Assembly: GCA_002392745.1 (NCBI GenBank)
Contig: DGHR01000007.1
Coordinates: forward strand, 1 to 64,000
Reading direction: 5' to 3'
DNA length: 64,000 nucleotides
Source of the DNA: Bacteroidales bacterium UBA3843
Lineage (GTDB): Bacteria; Bacteroidota; Bacteroidia; Bacteroidales; Paludibacteraceae
In this document: in pieces, positions 16,049 through 24,295 of the stretch
How the letters are laid out: each line of letters starts with the position of its first letter
Numbering within the stretch: the stretch's first letter is position 1
Notes under the pieces: model-generated
Seen by the model: only the letters and a program-made list of their open reading frames with translations
The model's database searches: none
Told to the model about the DNA's origin: nothing
Program-made: the position numbers and the translations under genes

Positions 16049-17254
16049 TCATATTTGTATCTTGCGTGATGGGAAGTATGCGGCAATCCATCCAAGTCCC
16101 ACGACAATGACCGCAACGACTGCAAGGTCGGTCCATTGTACCAACACAGGGTAGGAGGAAATGATGTACTCGCTTCCGTTGCCGAGTTGCAGCCATCCGA
16201 AATGTTGTTGCCCGAGGCATATTAGCAATCCGGCAACCAGTCCGATAGCGGCCCCGAGAACGGATATGAGCCATCCTTCATAAAGAAAAATACGCCGGAT
16301 AACAGACTGGTCAGCGCCCATGTGCGAGAGAATCCGAATGTCATCCCGCTTGTCAATGATGAGCATGTAGAGTGAACCGATAATGTTGAATCCGGCAATA
16401 ATGAGTATAAAGACCAGCAGGAGCGCTGTGAGGAGTTTTTCGATGCGCAGGATGCGGAAGAAATCCGCCTGCTGCTCATACCGGTCCATTACCCGGTAGG
16501 CGGGGCCGAGGGTGTCGGAAATCTGACGTTTGATGTCAGATGTCAGATGTGCAGGTTGAATGCGCAGTGCGCTAGCGGTATGCGGGTCATATCCGAAGAG
16601 GCGCTGCGCCATGGGAAGAGAGACGAGCATAAGTTGGTCGTCATACTCAATTTGATTGACGGCGAAAGTGCCGGCAATGAACGCATATTCGTGCCGAAGC
16701 GAGAGGTCGGGCCGGAGCATGTTGACCCGTCCTGTGCGTTCAGGTGCATACAGATGAAGCGCCCCTGTGAAATGCGCATTGATGCCAATCTGCGCCGCCA
16801 GTCCCCGTCCGAGGACCGCTCGTTCGAAAGCTCCATCGTGCACGCAATAGAAACCGTCGGTAATAATAGAGTCAATGTGTGCGGTAGCGGTAAAGAGCGA
16901 GTCGACCCCCAGGATGCGTGCCGGCAGTTGGTGATCTTTGTATCGCACGAGGGCCGTTTGCTCCAGTTGCGCGGAAACGGCTTGTATGCCGTCAATGCCG
17001 CTAAGCGCCATTATCTCAGGAGCATCGGTTCGCAGCGTAGGCGCCTGAGCCGGCACGACCAGGATGGGCGCATCGAACTCGGAGAACATCTGTTCGACCA
17101 GCGCACCAAAACCGTTCATTACACTGAGCACACAGACCATAGCTGCTGTAACGACCGCTACAGCTGCGGCACTAATGCCGGAAACGATGTTGATAGCGTT
17201 GTGTCCTTTCTTGGAGAATAGGTAACGCCAGGCGATGTGTGGCTCCAGTTTCAA
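16049..17254 (-). CDS. FtsX/LolE-type ABC transporter permease
   Basis: A 401-residue inner-membrane permease of the lipoprotein-releasing family. The N-terminus has AWRYLFSKKGHNAINIVSGI and TM1 (AAAVAVVTAAMVCVLSVMNG), then a periplasmic MacB-like domain (about 45-260) and three C-terminal helices (LLTALLLVFILIIAGFNIIG; GWLISVLGAAIGLVAGLL; DLAVVAVIVVGLGWIAAYF). Probably extracts lipoproteins toward the outer membrane with an ATPase encoded elsewhere. It contains a small GTCAGAT triplet array (16532-16550) coding for TSDIKRQISD. It is 12 bases downstream of rbfA. Confidence 0.88.
   Translation of the reverse strand: MKLEPHIAWRYLFSKKGHNAINIVSGISAAAVAVVTAAMVCVLSVMNGFGALVEQMFSEFDAPILVVPAQAPTLRTDAPEIMALSGIDGIQAVSAQLEQTALVRYKDHQLPARILGVDSLFTATAHIDSIITDGFYCVHDGAFERAVLGRGLAAQIGINAHFTGALHLYAPERTGRVNMLRPDLSLRHEYAFIAGTFAVNQIEYDDQLMLVSLPMAQRLFGYDPHTASALRIQPAHLTSDIKRQISDTLGPAYRVMDRYEQQADFFRILRIEKLLTALLLVFILIIAGFNIIGSLYMLIIDKRDDIRILSHMGADQSVIRRIFLYEGWLISVLGAAIGLVAGLLICLGQQHFGWLQLGNGSEYIISSYPVLVQWTDLAVVAVIVVGLGWIAAYFPSRKIQI
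16532..16550. repeat. Short GTCAGAT heptamer run in the permease gene
   Basis: GATGTCAGATGTCAGATGT is 2.7 units of 7 bases, in the periplasmic domain. Too short to be sure, but the same period as the large arrays. Confidence 0.5.
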
Positions 17255-17266
17255 GGTAATTGCGTT

Positions 17267-17602
17267 TTATTTGCCCAGCAGCTGGTCGATTCGTTCCATA
17301 CGGTCGATGGTCTCGTCGAGGTGGAAAACTATCTCAGGAATAATGCGGAGCTGATGTCGCTCGAGTGTGCCGAGTTCTCCGCGGAATTTATGTGTGTTCT
17401 CCTCAATGCTATGCATGGTCTCCGCCACTTTGTCCTGCGGAAAAATAGAGAGGTAAATATGCGCGATACCGAGGTCAGGCGAGACGCGCACTTCGCTCAC
17501 GGAGATGAGTGTGCCATGCAGTGTCCGTGCATAACGAAGGAGAATGTCGCTCATGTCTTTTTGTATGAGTCGTGCGATTTTGTGTTGACGTGTTGTTTCC
17601 AT
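17267..17602 (-). CDS. rbfA: Ribosome-binding factor A
   Basis: A 111-residue KH-fold protein that assists 16S rRNA maturation and 30S assembly. The N-terminus METTRQHKIARLIQKDMSDI and the segment VSEVRVSPDLGIAHIYLSIF are typical; HLDETIDRMERIDQLL closes the fold. First gene of the leftward operon rbfA-permease-lipoprotein-xerD-DUF5686. Its upstream region is rich in GCGCGTGCG motifs and only a weak -7 candidate (TATCTTTA, 17622-17629 on the minus strand) is visible. Confidence 0.92.
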   Translation of the reverse strand: METTRQHKIARLIQKDMSDILLRYARTLHGTLISVSEVRVSPDLGIAHIYLSIFPQDKVAETMHSIEENTHKFRGELGTLERHQLRIIPEIVFHLDETIDRMERIDQLLGK

Positions 17603-17630
17603 AGAAAAAACGTATGAGTGTTAAAGATAC

Positions 17631-17739
17631 GCGCGTGTTGTTAAGATGCGTGTATATGCGCGTGCGTTGTTAAGATGCGTGTGCGTTACCAAATATGCGC
17701 GTGCGCGTATTTGATGCACGTGTGCGCGTGTCTAATTAG
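17631..17739. repeat. GCGCGTG/TTGTTAAGATGCGTG repeats upstream of rbfA
   Basis: Two direct copies of GCGCGTG(CG)TTGTTAAGATGCGTGT at 17631-17653 and 17658-17682 are followed by alternating purine-pyrimidine GCGCGTGCGCGT (17697-17708). The last 12-mer also occurs in the ddl and typA promoter elements. Alternating GC/GT tracts may favour Z-DNA; regulatory role unproven. Confidence 0.7.
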
Positions 17740-17746
17740 CAAAACA

Positions 17747-17774
17747 AGGGAAAGGAGACGCATCTCTTTTCCCT
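17747..17774 (-). terminator. Intrinsic terminator downstream of rpmH
   Basis: AGGGAAAGGAGA pairs with TCTCTTTTCCCT (12 bp, one G-U pair, loop CGCA). Read on the minus strand it is followed by TTGTTTTG. It lies about 70 bases beyond the rpmH stop. Confidence 0.75.
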
Positions 17775-17799
17775 ATAGTTTGTCAGTTGTCATCGGCCG

Positions 17800-17813
17800 G
17801 ATAGCATGCTATC
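17800..17813. other. 14-base perfect palindrome
   Basis: GATAGCATGCTATC lies between rpmH and its terminator. It could be a protein-binding site or an RNA hairpin; no further evidence. Confidence 0.4.
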
Positions 17814-17841
17814 GGCTCAGATGAGCGGACTTACCTACTGT

Positions 17842-18000
17842 TTAAAATTTGTGGCGTCCCTCGTCAGCTACGGTCAGTTTCTTACGGCCTTTAGCACGGC
17901 GTGCAGCCAATACGCGACGACCGTTAGCGGTGGTCATTCTCTCGAGGAAACCGTGTTTGTTACGGCGTTTGCGTTGCGATGGTTGGAATGTACGTTTCAT
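17842..18000 (-). CDS. rpmH: 50S ribosomal protein L34
   Basis: A 52-residue protein, MKRTFQPSQRKRRNKHGFLE then RMTTANGRRVLAARRAKGRK, which is diagnostic for L34. The start ATG is at 17998-18000 and the TAA at 17842-17844. It has its own strong promoter (18057-18086) and a terminator, making it a monocistronic unit. In many bacteria rpmH neighbours rnpA and dnaA; here it is separate, next to recO. Confidence 0.97.
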   Translation of the reverse strand: MKRTFQPSQRKRRNKHGFLERMTTANGRRVLAARRAKGRKKLTVADEGRHKF

Positions 18001-18056
18001 TGTGTTTAATGTATTTATATCCTCTCCCGAGGAATTGTTAATAGCGAAAAAGCGTG

Positions 18057-18086
18057 CAAAGGTACTGCTTTTTTTTGAATTGACAA
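18057..18086 (-). promoter_or_regulatory. rpmH promoter
   Basis: On the minus strand a -33 TTG (complement of 18084-18086) and a -7 TACCTTTG (18057-18064) are 19 bases apart, with AAAAAAAAGCAG in the spacer. The leader to the rpmH ATG is about 50 bases. Confidence 0.85.
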
Positions 18087-18131
18087 AATTTTATCGCATT
18101 TTTTTGAAAAATAATTTCTGATTTAGAGTTA

Positions 18132-18722
18132 TTAATCAAAGATTTCGGTTAAAACCTCCAACGAACGCGGTTCTGTCCATGTGTCCACCTGTTCCGCGAA
18201 GTAAGCGCACATTTTTCTCAGTTGCGTTTGCCGTTGAGCGCGGTTAGCCGGTAGTGTGTACAGTTCAGGATGTTGTTCGGGGTCGATGGCAAATCCCAGT
18301 TTTGCAGCAAAAGAGATGAGAAACTGCAGATGGAAATTGCCGGGGTTGTTGTCCCTGTCGAGCAGCGGAACGGCTTCGGCTATAAAATCGAACATCTCTT
18401 CGTCGGGCATAGGGTGCCGCAATGTGTGGTAGAGCACTTCGCTCAGAAAGAGCGCAATGGTGCGTTTGTACGGGTCGTTGGCAATAGTGCGCGGCGTGAA
18501 GGCCAGTTGTGCGCTGCGTACGGTCAAAGGTCCGGAGGCGTCGTGGTCGGCTGTCAGCTGGATGAGCGAGAGGGGTGTATAGATTCCCGCTGCGTGCTTG
18601 CGTCCCAGACCGTACACCATAAAATTTACGCGCCCGCCTGTGCGCGTATAGGCGTGCAGTATGTGTGCTTTATCGGAGTGTGGTTGCAATGCAAGTACTA
18701 TCGCATCCGTTGTGGTCAACAT
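18132..18722 (-). CDS. recO: DNA repair protein RecO
   Basis: Recombination mediator that loads RecA on SSB-coated DNA. The N-terminal OB fold starts MLTTTDAIVLALQPHSDKAH; about residues 80-196 are the helical domain. I prefer the ATG at 18722 over 18734 because family members begin right before the first beta strand. At 196 residues it is shorter than the usual 240, with no CxxC zinc motif visible. The gene overlaps the end of the preceding phosphoesterase gene by 53 bases. Confidence 0.85.
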   Translation of the reverse strand: MLTTTDAIVLALQPHSDKAHILHAYTRTGGRVNFMVYGLGRKHAAGIYTPLSLIQLTADHDASGPLTVRSAQLAFTPRTIANDPYKRTIALFLSEVLYHTLRHPMPDEEMFDFIAEAVPLLDRDNNPGNFHLQFLISFAAKLGFAIDPEQHPELYTLPANRAQRQTQLRKMCAYFAEQVDTWTEPRSLEVLTEIFD

Positions 18723-19695
18723 AGATAGAGTCAATCATTTTTCCGTCACTCAGATGGTAGGTGCGAATGACCATAGGAGCACCTGCCTCCGTATCGGCGG
18801 ATGGGATAGAGATGATGGAATAGACGGGCGCTTCGTCCGTTATTTCCGCTTTGTGGCGCTCCTTCATCGGTTTGTTCTTTCCGGCCGTGTTGAGCACGAT
18901 GAACGGCATCCGGCGCATGTAACTATGGTCGTGGCCGGCAAAGACGGCATCGGTCTGTCCCAATGCGCGGCGGAAAGTAGCGTACAGGAGCGGGTTGGAG
19001 CGTCCTTTGGCATTGGAGATGACAGGGTGGTGCATCATAACGACCGTGTAACGTCCGCCGGCGCTGTTCATCGCTTCTCGCAGCCATGTCAGCGTGCGGG
19101 TCAGGTAAACCGTCCGATTAAGCGGGTTGGTGTCTATTACGATGAATCGGAGTTGCGGGAAGTCCACGTAGTAAGTGGTGCCTATCTGGTCTACCGGTCC
19201 GTTGTCGGGATGGTCGAACCAGCTGCACCAGTCCACATCCAGTCCCTTGCGCAGATGTTTGTTGTATTCGTGGTTCCCCGGGCAGTTGATAACGGGTATT
19301 CCGGCCAAGCCGGAGGCGGTCCATTCGCGCAGCAGGAGCTGGTGATAGTATTCCTGTCCGCGGTCCATCCAGTCTCCCACCTGCGCTACGGCGTCTGCGT
19401 ACGGAACCCGTGCCGAAAGCGTGTCGTAGTCCGCCTGAGAGAGCCTGTTGTGTATGTCTCCCAGCACCAAAATATCCAACGACTGCGGCGAGAGCGTGTC
19501 GCGCCATCCCTCTTGCGTGCAGACGAAGCCCGGCACGCTGTCTTGTCCGAAGGTGTTGAAACGGAAGGAGAGCGAGTCGCCCGTCCACACCGGTTCGTCA
19601 GGAATGCCGAACCAAGCCTGCCAGCGGACGACGCATATCACAACGCCGACCGCCAGCAGAAGGGTCCATATTGCTATTTTAATCCACTTGCGCAT
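18670..19695 (-). CDS. Calcineurin-like metallophosphoesterase, membrane anchored
   Basis: N-terminal helix (residues 3-24, IAIWTLLLAVGVVICVV) anchors the enzyme outside the cytoplasm. Metal-binding motifs are visible: GDIHNRL, QVGDWMDRG, NCPGNHEYNK, MMHHPV and GHDHSYMRR, typical of class III phosphohydrolases. Its substrate is unknown. The start codon overlaps the stop of the DUF3127 gene (TGATG) and its end overlaps recO, indicating tight coupling with DNA-metabolism genes even though its product is exported. Confidence 0.88.
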   Translation of the reverse strand: MRKWIKIAIWTLLLAVGVVICVVRWQAWFGIPDEPVWTGDSLSFRFNTFGQDSVPGFVCTQEGWRDTLSPQSLDILVLGDIHNRLSQADYDTLSARVPYADAVAQVGDWMDRGQEYYHQLLLREWTASGLAGIPVINCPGNHEYNKHLRKGLDVDWCSWFDHPDNGPVDQIGTTYYVDFPQLRFIVIDTNPLNRTVYLTRTLTWLREAMNSAGGRYTVVMMHHPVISNAKGRSNPLLYATFRRALGQTDAVFAGHDHSYMRRMPFIVLNTAGKNKPMKERHKAEITDEAPVYSIISIPSADTEAGAPMVIRTYHLSDGKMIDSIYVDHNGCDSTCIATTLR

Positions 19696-20129
19696 CAGAA
19701 GGGAAGATCGCTTGTGCCATCGGCAGCCGAGGCGTCAAACGGGTCTACGTTAGCCGCTCCCATGCTCTCCATCGGTTGTGCTGCGGCTTGCGGAGCTGCC
19801 GCAGGAGCCGTTGCCGACGGCGCAGCCGCCGGTGCGGGCTGTGCAGCCTGCTGCGTGGTGTCGCCCTGTTGGATGCGCCACGCACGGATAGATGTGTACC
19901 AACGGCCATTGAACTCGCGGCTCTCGATATCAAAACTTACCGTTACGAGTTCGTCGATAGCGCAGGGGTTCTGTTTGATGCGGTCCTCACCGAATACCTC
20001 GAAGTGTACTTTGCGGGGGTACTGGTCGAGGGTTTCCAGCACGTAAGGCTGTACTTTCCACGGGTTGCCGTTTTTGCCAATTCCGCTTTGCTCCGGCAAT
20101 ACTTGTATGATTTTTCCTACAACTTCCAT
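19695..20129 (-). CDS. DUF3127 OB-fold protein with SSB-like acidic tail
   Basis: Residues 1-88 match the Bacteroidetes DUF3127 family (VGKIIQVLPEQSGIGKNGNP ... WRIQQGD), an OB-fold single-strand-binding-like domain. It is followed by an Ala/Pro/Gln-rich linker (about 90-125) and a tail ending DGTSDLPF. This is the layout of SSB: OB domain, flexible linker and an acidic tip ending Pro-Phe that recruits partners such as RecO. Being two genes upstream of recO supports a role in DNA repair; that is inference. Confidence 0.85.
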   Translation of the reverse strand: MEVVGKIIQVLPEQSGIGKNGNPWKVQPYVLETLDQYPRKVHFEVFGEDRIKQNPCAIDELVTVSFDIESREFNGRWYTSIRAWRIQQGDTTQQAAQPAPAAAPSATAPAAAPQAAAQPMESMGAANVDPFDASAADGTSDLPF

Positions 20130-20170
20130 TATGATGTATGATGTTTAATGTTTAATGTTTAATGTATGAT
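20130..20170. repeat. GTTTAAT heptamer array between pgk and the DUF3127 gene
   Basis: Units gtttaat (three exact) with tatgatg variants fill the 44-base junction. On the minus strand it gives ATTAAAC units directly upstream of the DUF3127 start. Confidence 0.85.
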
Positions 20171-20173
20171 GAA

Positions 20174-21424
20174 TTATTCGCCTTTGATAGCAGCTACTCC
20201 CGGGAGCACTTTGCCCTCGATAGCCTCGAGCAGTGCACCGCCGCCGGTAGAGATATACGATACTTTGTCTGCCAGGCCGAACTTGTTGACGCAAGCCACC
20301 GAGTCACCACCTCCGATGAGGGAGAAAGCGCCTTGTGCCGTTGCCTCCGCGATGGCGTTTCCGATAGCACGGCTGCCGTCGCAGAAGTTGTCGAACTCGA
20401 ATACACCGGCAGGACCGTTCCAAAGGATGGTCTTAGCACCCTTGATGGCGGCAGCGAATTTCTTCTGTGCCTCAGGACCGGCATCCAGGCCTTCCCAACC
20501 CTCAGGAATTGCGTTGGAGGGGAACACTTTCTGGTTAGCGTCGTTGCTGAAGTTGTCTGCGCAGATAGCATCCGGAGCGAGCACGAGCTCCACGCCGTTC
20601 TTCTTGGCCAGCTCCTCCACGCCGAGGGCAACATCCAGTTTGTCGAGCTCAACGATAGAGCCGCCGATTTCGCCTCCGTGCGCTTTGGCAAACGTATAGG
20701 TCATACCACCGCAGAGGATGAGTTTATCCACTTTGCCCAGCAGGTTCTCGATAATACCGATTTTCGAGCTCACTTTCGAGCCTCCCATGATGGCAACGAA
20801 CGGACGTTTGATGTCCTTGAGGATTGCATCTACAGCGGCTACTTCCTTCTCCATGAGGAAACCGAGCATCTTGTTGTCCGCATCGAAAAAGTCAGCGATG
20901 ACAGCTGTGGAAGCATGTTTGCGGTGAGCAGTACCGAAGGCGTCCATCACGTAGCAGTCAGCATACGAAGCGAGCGTCTTGGCGAACTCTTTCTGGCGGG
21001 CCTTCATCTCTTTCTTGGCCGGTTCGTAGGCGGGGTCTTCCTTATCGATACCTACAGGTTTGCCCTCCTCCTCGGGATAGAAACGCAGGTTTTCGAGCAG
21101 CAGTACCTCTCCGGGTTTGAGTGCGTCTGCCTGTGCTTTGGCTTTTGCGCAGTCCTCGGCGAACTGAACGGGGCGACCCAGTGCGGCAGCCACAGCTTCC
21201 TTAATCTGTCCCAAGCTGAGTTTAGCCTGTACTTTACCTTTGGGTTTTCCCATATGGCTCATAATAATCAGTGCACCACCGTTGTCCAAGATGTGTTTCA
21301 ACGTAGGCAGCGCACCGCGGATGCGGGTGTCGTCTGTGATTTTTCCGTTCTCGTCCAGGGGCACATTGAAGTCCACACGGACAATTGCCTTCTTACCGGC
21401 AAAATTGTAATTCTTGATTTCCAT
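20174..21424 (-). CDS. pgk: Phosphoglycerate kinase
   Basis: Glycolytic transfer of phosphate from 1,3-bisphosphoglycerate to ADP. The N-terminal domain contains VRVDFNVPLDENGKITDDTR, SHMGKPKGK and LLLENLRFYPEEE; AFGTAHRKHAS and the C-terminal nucleotide-binding GGSKVSSKIGII and GGGDSVA are present. At 416 residues it is of normal length. It lies 30 bases after the DUF6242 gene and 44 bases before the DUF3127 gene, with no promoter of its own visible. Confidence 0.97.
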   Translation of the reverse strand: MEIKNYNFAGKKAIVRVDFNVPLDENGKITDDTRIRGALPTLKHILDNGGALIIMSHMGKPKGKVQAKLSLGQIKEAVAAALGRPVQFAEDCAKAKAQADALKPGEVLLLENLRFYPEEEGKPVGIDKEDPAYEPAKKEMKARQKEFAKTLASYADCYVMDAFGTAHRKHASTAVIADFFDADNKMLGFLMEKEVAAVDAILKDIKRPFVAIMGGSKVSSKIGIIENLLGKVDKLILCGGMTYTFAKAHGGEIGGSIVELDKLDVALGVEELAKKNGVELVLAPDAICADNFSNDANQKVFPSNAIPEGWEGLDAGPEAQKKFAAAIKGAKTILWNGPAGVFEFDNFCDGSRAIGNAIAEATAQGAFSLIGGGDSVACVNKFGLADKVSYISTGGGALLEAIEGKVLPGVAAIKGE

Positions 21425-21454
21425 TGTGTGTAATATTTAGTTAGTTGTGTTAGT

Positions 21455-22786
21455 TTACCAATCGATAGAGTTGAGTTTGCCTCTGTACACGTCGCTATAG
21501 GTGGCGTAGGCATCCTGTCCTCCGAACAAGTATATATAGTTGTCGCGCACGAGTGCGGTCTGTTTCTGTCGGGCGGTGTAGACTTCGGGCAGTTTGTTTT
21601 TTGTAGTGTCTGCGGCTGTCCAGTTGAGTCCTTCATCGGTTGAAATCAGAATGTCGCGCCCCTGGTATTTCATATCAGCATCCACGCCTCCGAACATCAG
21701 CAGGCGGTTGTTGTACCAGATGACCGAGATTCCGGTCAGTGCTTTGAAAGCAGGTCTGTCCACCGAGAACTCCTGGAGCCGATAGCCGTTGTTTTCCGGC
21801 GTATGGCGTGAGTATTCCAGGTTCCACCGCGAGTTGAGTGCGCGTCCGTTCTCGGCAAATCCACCCATGATCATCGCTCTCTCCCGTCCGCTGGCGCTAT
21901 GGAAGCACACGGTGGCAAAATCGCTGACAGGGAAGTCGTTTTCCGAGGTTTTGAGGCCGCTCGGTTCCAGGTCCGTACCGTTCCACAAAGCCAGTTCCTG
22001 GCCGTTGTTGTCCACCATCGCCCACACCCGCTTGTTCCAATAGAGCACCATGGTGCTAACGGGGTATGAAACGCTATGGGCGGTCCACAGGAGACCATCG
22101 GTGGAGGTGTAGACATATTTGTCCTTTCCGTAGAAGAGTGTATCACCATTGCTGATTATCTGGCGCACGCCGGTGCCGTCCGGCAGTCCGGTAGGTTCTC
22201 CCAGGTGGGTCCAGTCAATGCCGTCCTCCGAACTAAACACATCGAGTTCATAGCCGTTGCTCTTGACCATCACAAAGCGTTTGTCCAGTTCGAGCACGCG
22301 TTGCTCGCTGTCGTCCAGCAGGTAGATGGCATCCTTGAGTTGCGTCCATTCGTAGAGGTCCGGGTCCTTGGTGTGTACCGTAGGACGAATCTCGTAAGTC
22401 TTGGTGGTGCTACCATCCTGCGAACGGATTGTCAGGTAGATGGGCGTCTTGGTAAAATCAAGAGTGTCGTAGCCGGTCAGAATACATAGCGTGTCTGCGG
22501 TGCGCAGGTACGCCGAGCCGGGCGTAGATGCAAAAACGAAACGCGGCACTACCTTTTCCAAACGGGTACCGTACTGAATAGAGTCCTTGTTCCATACCAG
22601 TCCGGTGTCGAGTCTCTCTTCGACGGTGAAGACCGCTTTCGCCAGTCCCGGCATGGTGTCATTCTTGGCGAAAGAGAACGCCGTGAGTTGCGCCACAGAG
22701 GATTTGGCGGTCGTGGTAGTATTGGTGTCGCAGGCCGTTACCAAGGCAGCCAACAGGCCAATAATGATATACGAATATCGCTTCAT
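21455..22786 (-). CDS. DUF6242-type lipoprotein (beta-propeller-like)
   Basis: The ATG at 22786 opens a lipoprotein signal (RYSYIIIGLLAALVTAC) with Cys near residue 18; the upstream in-frame extension lacks sense and crosses the divergent promoter. About residues 30-140 resemble an N-terminal cadherin/Pad-like domain, followed by sialidase-like repeats such as DGIDWTHLGEPTGLPDGT and STDEGLNWTAADT. This matches the DUF6242 family of Bacteroidales surface lipoproteins; the function is not known. Placed upstream of pgk in the same direction. Confidence 0.8.
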   Translation of the reverse strand: MKRYSYIIIGLLAALVTACDTNTTTTAKSSVAQLTAFSFAKNDTMPGLAKAVFTVEERLDTGLVWNKDSIQYGTRLEKVVPRFVFASTPGSAYLRTADTLCILTGYDTLDFTKTPIYLTIRSQDGSTTKTYEIRPTVHTKDPDLYEWTQLKDAIYLLDDSEQRVLELDKRFVMVKSNGYELDVFSSEDGIDWTHLGEPTGLPDGTGVRQIISNGDTLFYGKDKYVYTSTDGLLWTAHSVSYPVSTMVLYWNKRVWAMVDNNGQELALWNGTDLEPSGLKTSENDFPVSDFATVCFHSASGRERAMIMGGFAENGRALNSRWNLEYSRHTPENNGYRLQEFSVDRPAFKALTGISVIWYNNRLLMFGGVDADMKYQGRDILISTDEGLNWTAADTTKNKLPEVYTARQKQTALVRDNYIYLFGGQDAYATYSDVYRGKLNSIDW

Positions 22787-22822
22787 TCGGTTGATGTTTT
22801 TTACTAAAAAGCGTATATAAAT

Positions 22823-22853
22823 TTGTGTATGTCGGAAAAAAGCAGTACTTTTG
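22823..22853 (+). promoter_or_regulatory. Promoter of the 5-formyl-THF cyclo-ligase gene
   Basis: TTG (22823-22825), 20-base spacer with GGAAAAAAGCAG, then TACTTTTG (22846-22853). The ATG at 22877 is 24 bases downstream. Confidence 0.85.
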
Positions 22854-22876
22854 CAGTCCGAAATCACAATTCAATT

Positions 22877-23479
22877 ATGTTATTTAGTTCTCAGATTCAT
22901 GATCTTAAGATGTTGCTGCCATGGGTACGTGCCCGTCGTGAGCAGTCCGCTCTGCGTGCCATCGTGGAGCAGCAACGCCGTATAATGACTCCCGAGCAGG
23001 TGGCTGAGCAGTCGGCTCAGATTATTGCCCAACTGGAGCAGATGTCTTCCTTCCGCGAGGCGCAGGTGGTATTGTTGTATTACCCTATTCACAACGAGGT
23101 GGATTTGCGTCCGTTGCTGGATAAATACCAAGGCCAAAAGACTTTTCTCTTCCCGGTAACCCACCGCCATTCGATGGAGGTGCGTCCGTACGACGGCGAG
23201 GATATGATGCGCAAAGGCCGTTTGGGTGTCCCCGAACCTCAGACCGCTACCTACAAGGGGCCGATTGACCTGATACTGGTGCCGGGCGTGGTCTTTGACC
23301 AACATTGTCATCGCATTGGTCGCGGAGGAGGCTATTACGACAAGTTTCTTGCCAAGCAGCACCATGCCAAGAAGGTGGGAGTCTGCTATTCATTCCAACT
23401 GAAGAAACACGATGTGCCTCATACGTGGCGTGACCAGCGCATGGACCGTGTGGTCACTCCTCAGTTGACCATTGGATAG
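22877..23479 (+). CDS. 5-formyltetrahydrofolate cyclo-ligase
   Basis: Converts 5-formyl-THF to 5,10-methenyl-THF using ATP. The ATG at 22877 follows the promoter; an upstream frame to 22823 would begin inside the promoter. Motifs: VLLYYPIHNEVDLRPLL, RKGRLGVPEPQ and the diagnostic DLILVPGVVFDQHCHRIGRG followed by GGYYDKFL. At 200 residues it is of normal length. Its 3' end overlaps the convergent gene at 23454-24221 by 26 bases. Confidence 0.93.
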   Translation: MLFSSQIHDLKMLLPWVRARREQSALRAIVEQQRRIMTPEQVAEQSAQIIAQLEQMSSFREAQVVLLYYPIHNEVDLRPLLDKYQGQKTFLFPVTHRHSMEVRPYDGEDMMRKGRLGVPEPQTATYKGPIDLILVPGVVFDQHCHRIGRGGGYYDKFLAKQHHAKKVGVCYSFQLKKHDVPHTWRDQRMDRVVTPQLTIG

Positions 23480-24221
23480 TAGGTTGGCTCTCCTGAATGC
23501 GTTTCAACTCCCGGTCGGTTTCGGCTGAGAGTTTTTTTTCGCCCTTTCGGTAGTAATATATCACGCCGTACATCTGGCATTTGAGCATTTTCTCATAGGG
23601 ATAGAGTTTCTGGTAGTAGTTCTCTATCTGGTTCCAGATATCAACGATGATGGCATCTGCTTGTGCGCGCAGTTGTCCGAGGTCGTTTTGCACGCGTTCG
23701 GTGTTCTGCACGTGAAAGACGTGCTGTCGCTGGTGCTCGCAGAAGATGTCGTAGTGCACTTTCACCTTGTTGATGGCGGGGTTGTAAATAGGGAAACCTC
23801 CGTTGGCCATGCGTTTCTGTTCGCCGTCAATGATTTTCTTTCCCCATTCGAGCAGGTATTCCTCGGTTGAGAGGTCCGGCACGATGTGGTTGTGAGGGTC
23901 GAGACCGTACAGCAGTTTCTGCTCGCGTTTGATCTCTCCGCGGATGACAGCCAGGTTGAGCACCTGTATGAAATGCGAGATGTACATACGTGCGTTCTGC
24001 ACCACGTGACGGTACTGTTTGTTCGCATTCACCTTGCTGGTGTAGTTGTCTTTCGACTGCATCACCGCATTCTCAAAGGGCACAAGGAAGCGTTGTATCT
24101 CACTTTGCATCTTATACGGCAACGCCTGTTCGGTATAATCGGCTTCTTGCGCGCGCCGCAGGGCGTACTGCAAGGCGTGCAGCCGGGCTACATCGGTGTT
24201 TGGGAGTCGTCTGTAAGGCAT
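23454..24221 (-). CDS. Conserved hypothetical protein (255 residues), mostly helical
   Basis: Not recognised. It starts MPYRRLPNTDVARLHALQYA and is strongly helical and charged throughout, with no signal peptide or membrane segment; the middle holds GLDPHNHIVPDLSTEEYL and GFPIYNPAINKVKVHYDIF. The composition suggests a cytoplasmic structural or nucleic-acid-associated protein. It follows the prenyl synthase gene through a TTACGATT array of about 60 bases and is convergent with the cyclo-ligase gene. Confidence 0.7.
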   Translation of the reverse strand: MPYRRLPNTDVARLHALQYALRRAQEADYTEQALPYKMQSEIQRFLVPFENAVMQSKDNYTSKVNANKQYRHVVQNARMYISHFIQVLNLAVIRGEIKREQKLLYGLDPHNHIVPDLSTEEYLLEWGKKIIDGEQKRMANGGFPIYNPAINKVKVHYDIFCEHQRQHVFHVQNTERVQNDLGQLRAQADAIIVDIWNQIENYYQKLYPYEKMLKCQMYGVIYYYRKGEKKLSAETDRELKRIQESQPTIQWSTEE

Positions 24222-24225
24222 GATA

Positions 24226-24295
24226 TTATTTACGATTTAGTCATTTACGATGTACGATTTGGCTATTTACGATTTGGCCATTTACGATTTTCTGG
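24226..24295. repeat. TTTACGATTTGGCCA array before the hypothetical gene
   Basis: Units tttacga and tttggcca/tttagtca alternate for about 65 bases. On the minus strand it runs into the last codons of the prenyl synthase and leads to the start of the hypothetical gene. Confidence 0.88.

Noticed and set aside
18661..20046. 461-codon plus-strand frame
   Set aside because: Covers the metallophosphoesterase and DUF3127 genes in antisense; no promoter or domain.
20162..21433. 423-codon plus-strand frame
   Set aside because: Shadow of pgk; no recognisable features, and the minus strand is unambiguous.
22787..22822. Promoter of the DUF6242-pgk operon
   Set aside because: No TAnnTTTG with a proper TTG is visible on the minus strand in the short divergent region.
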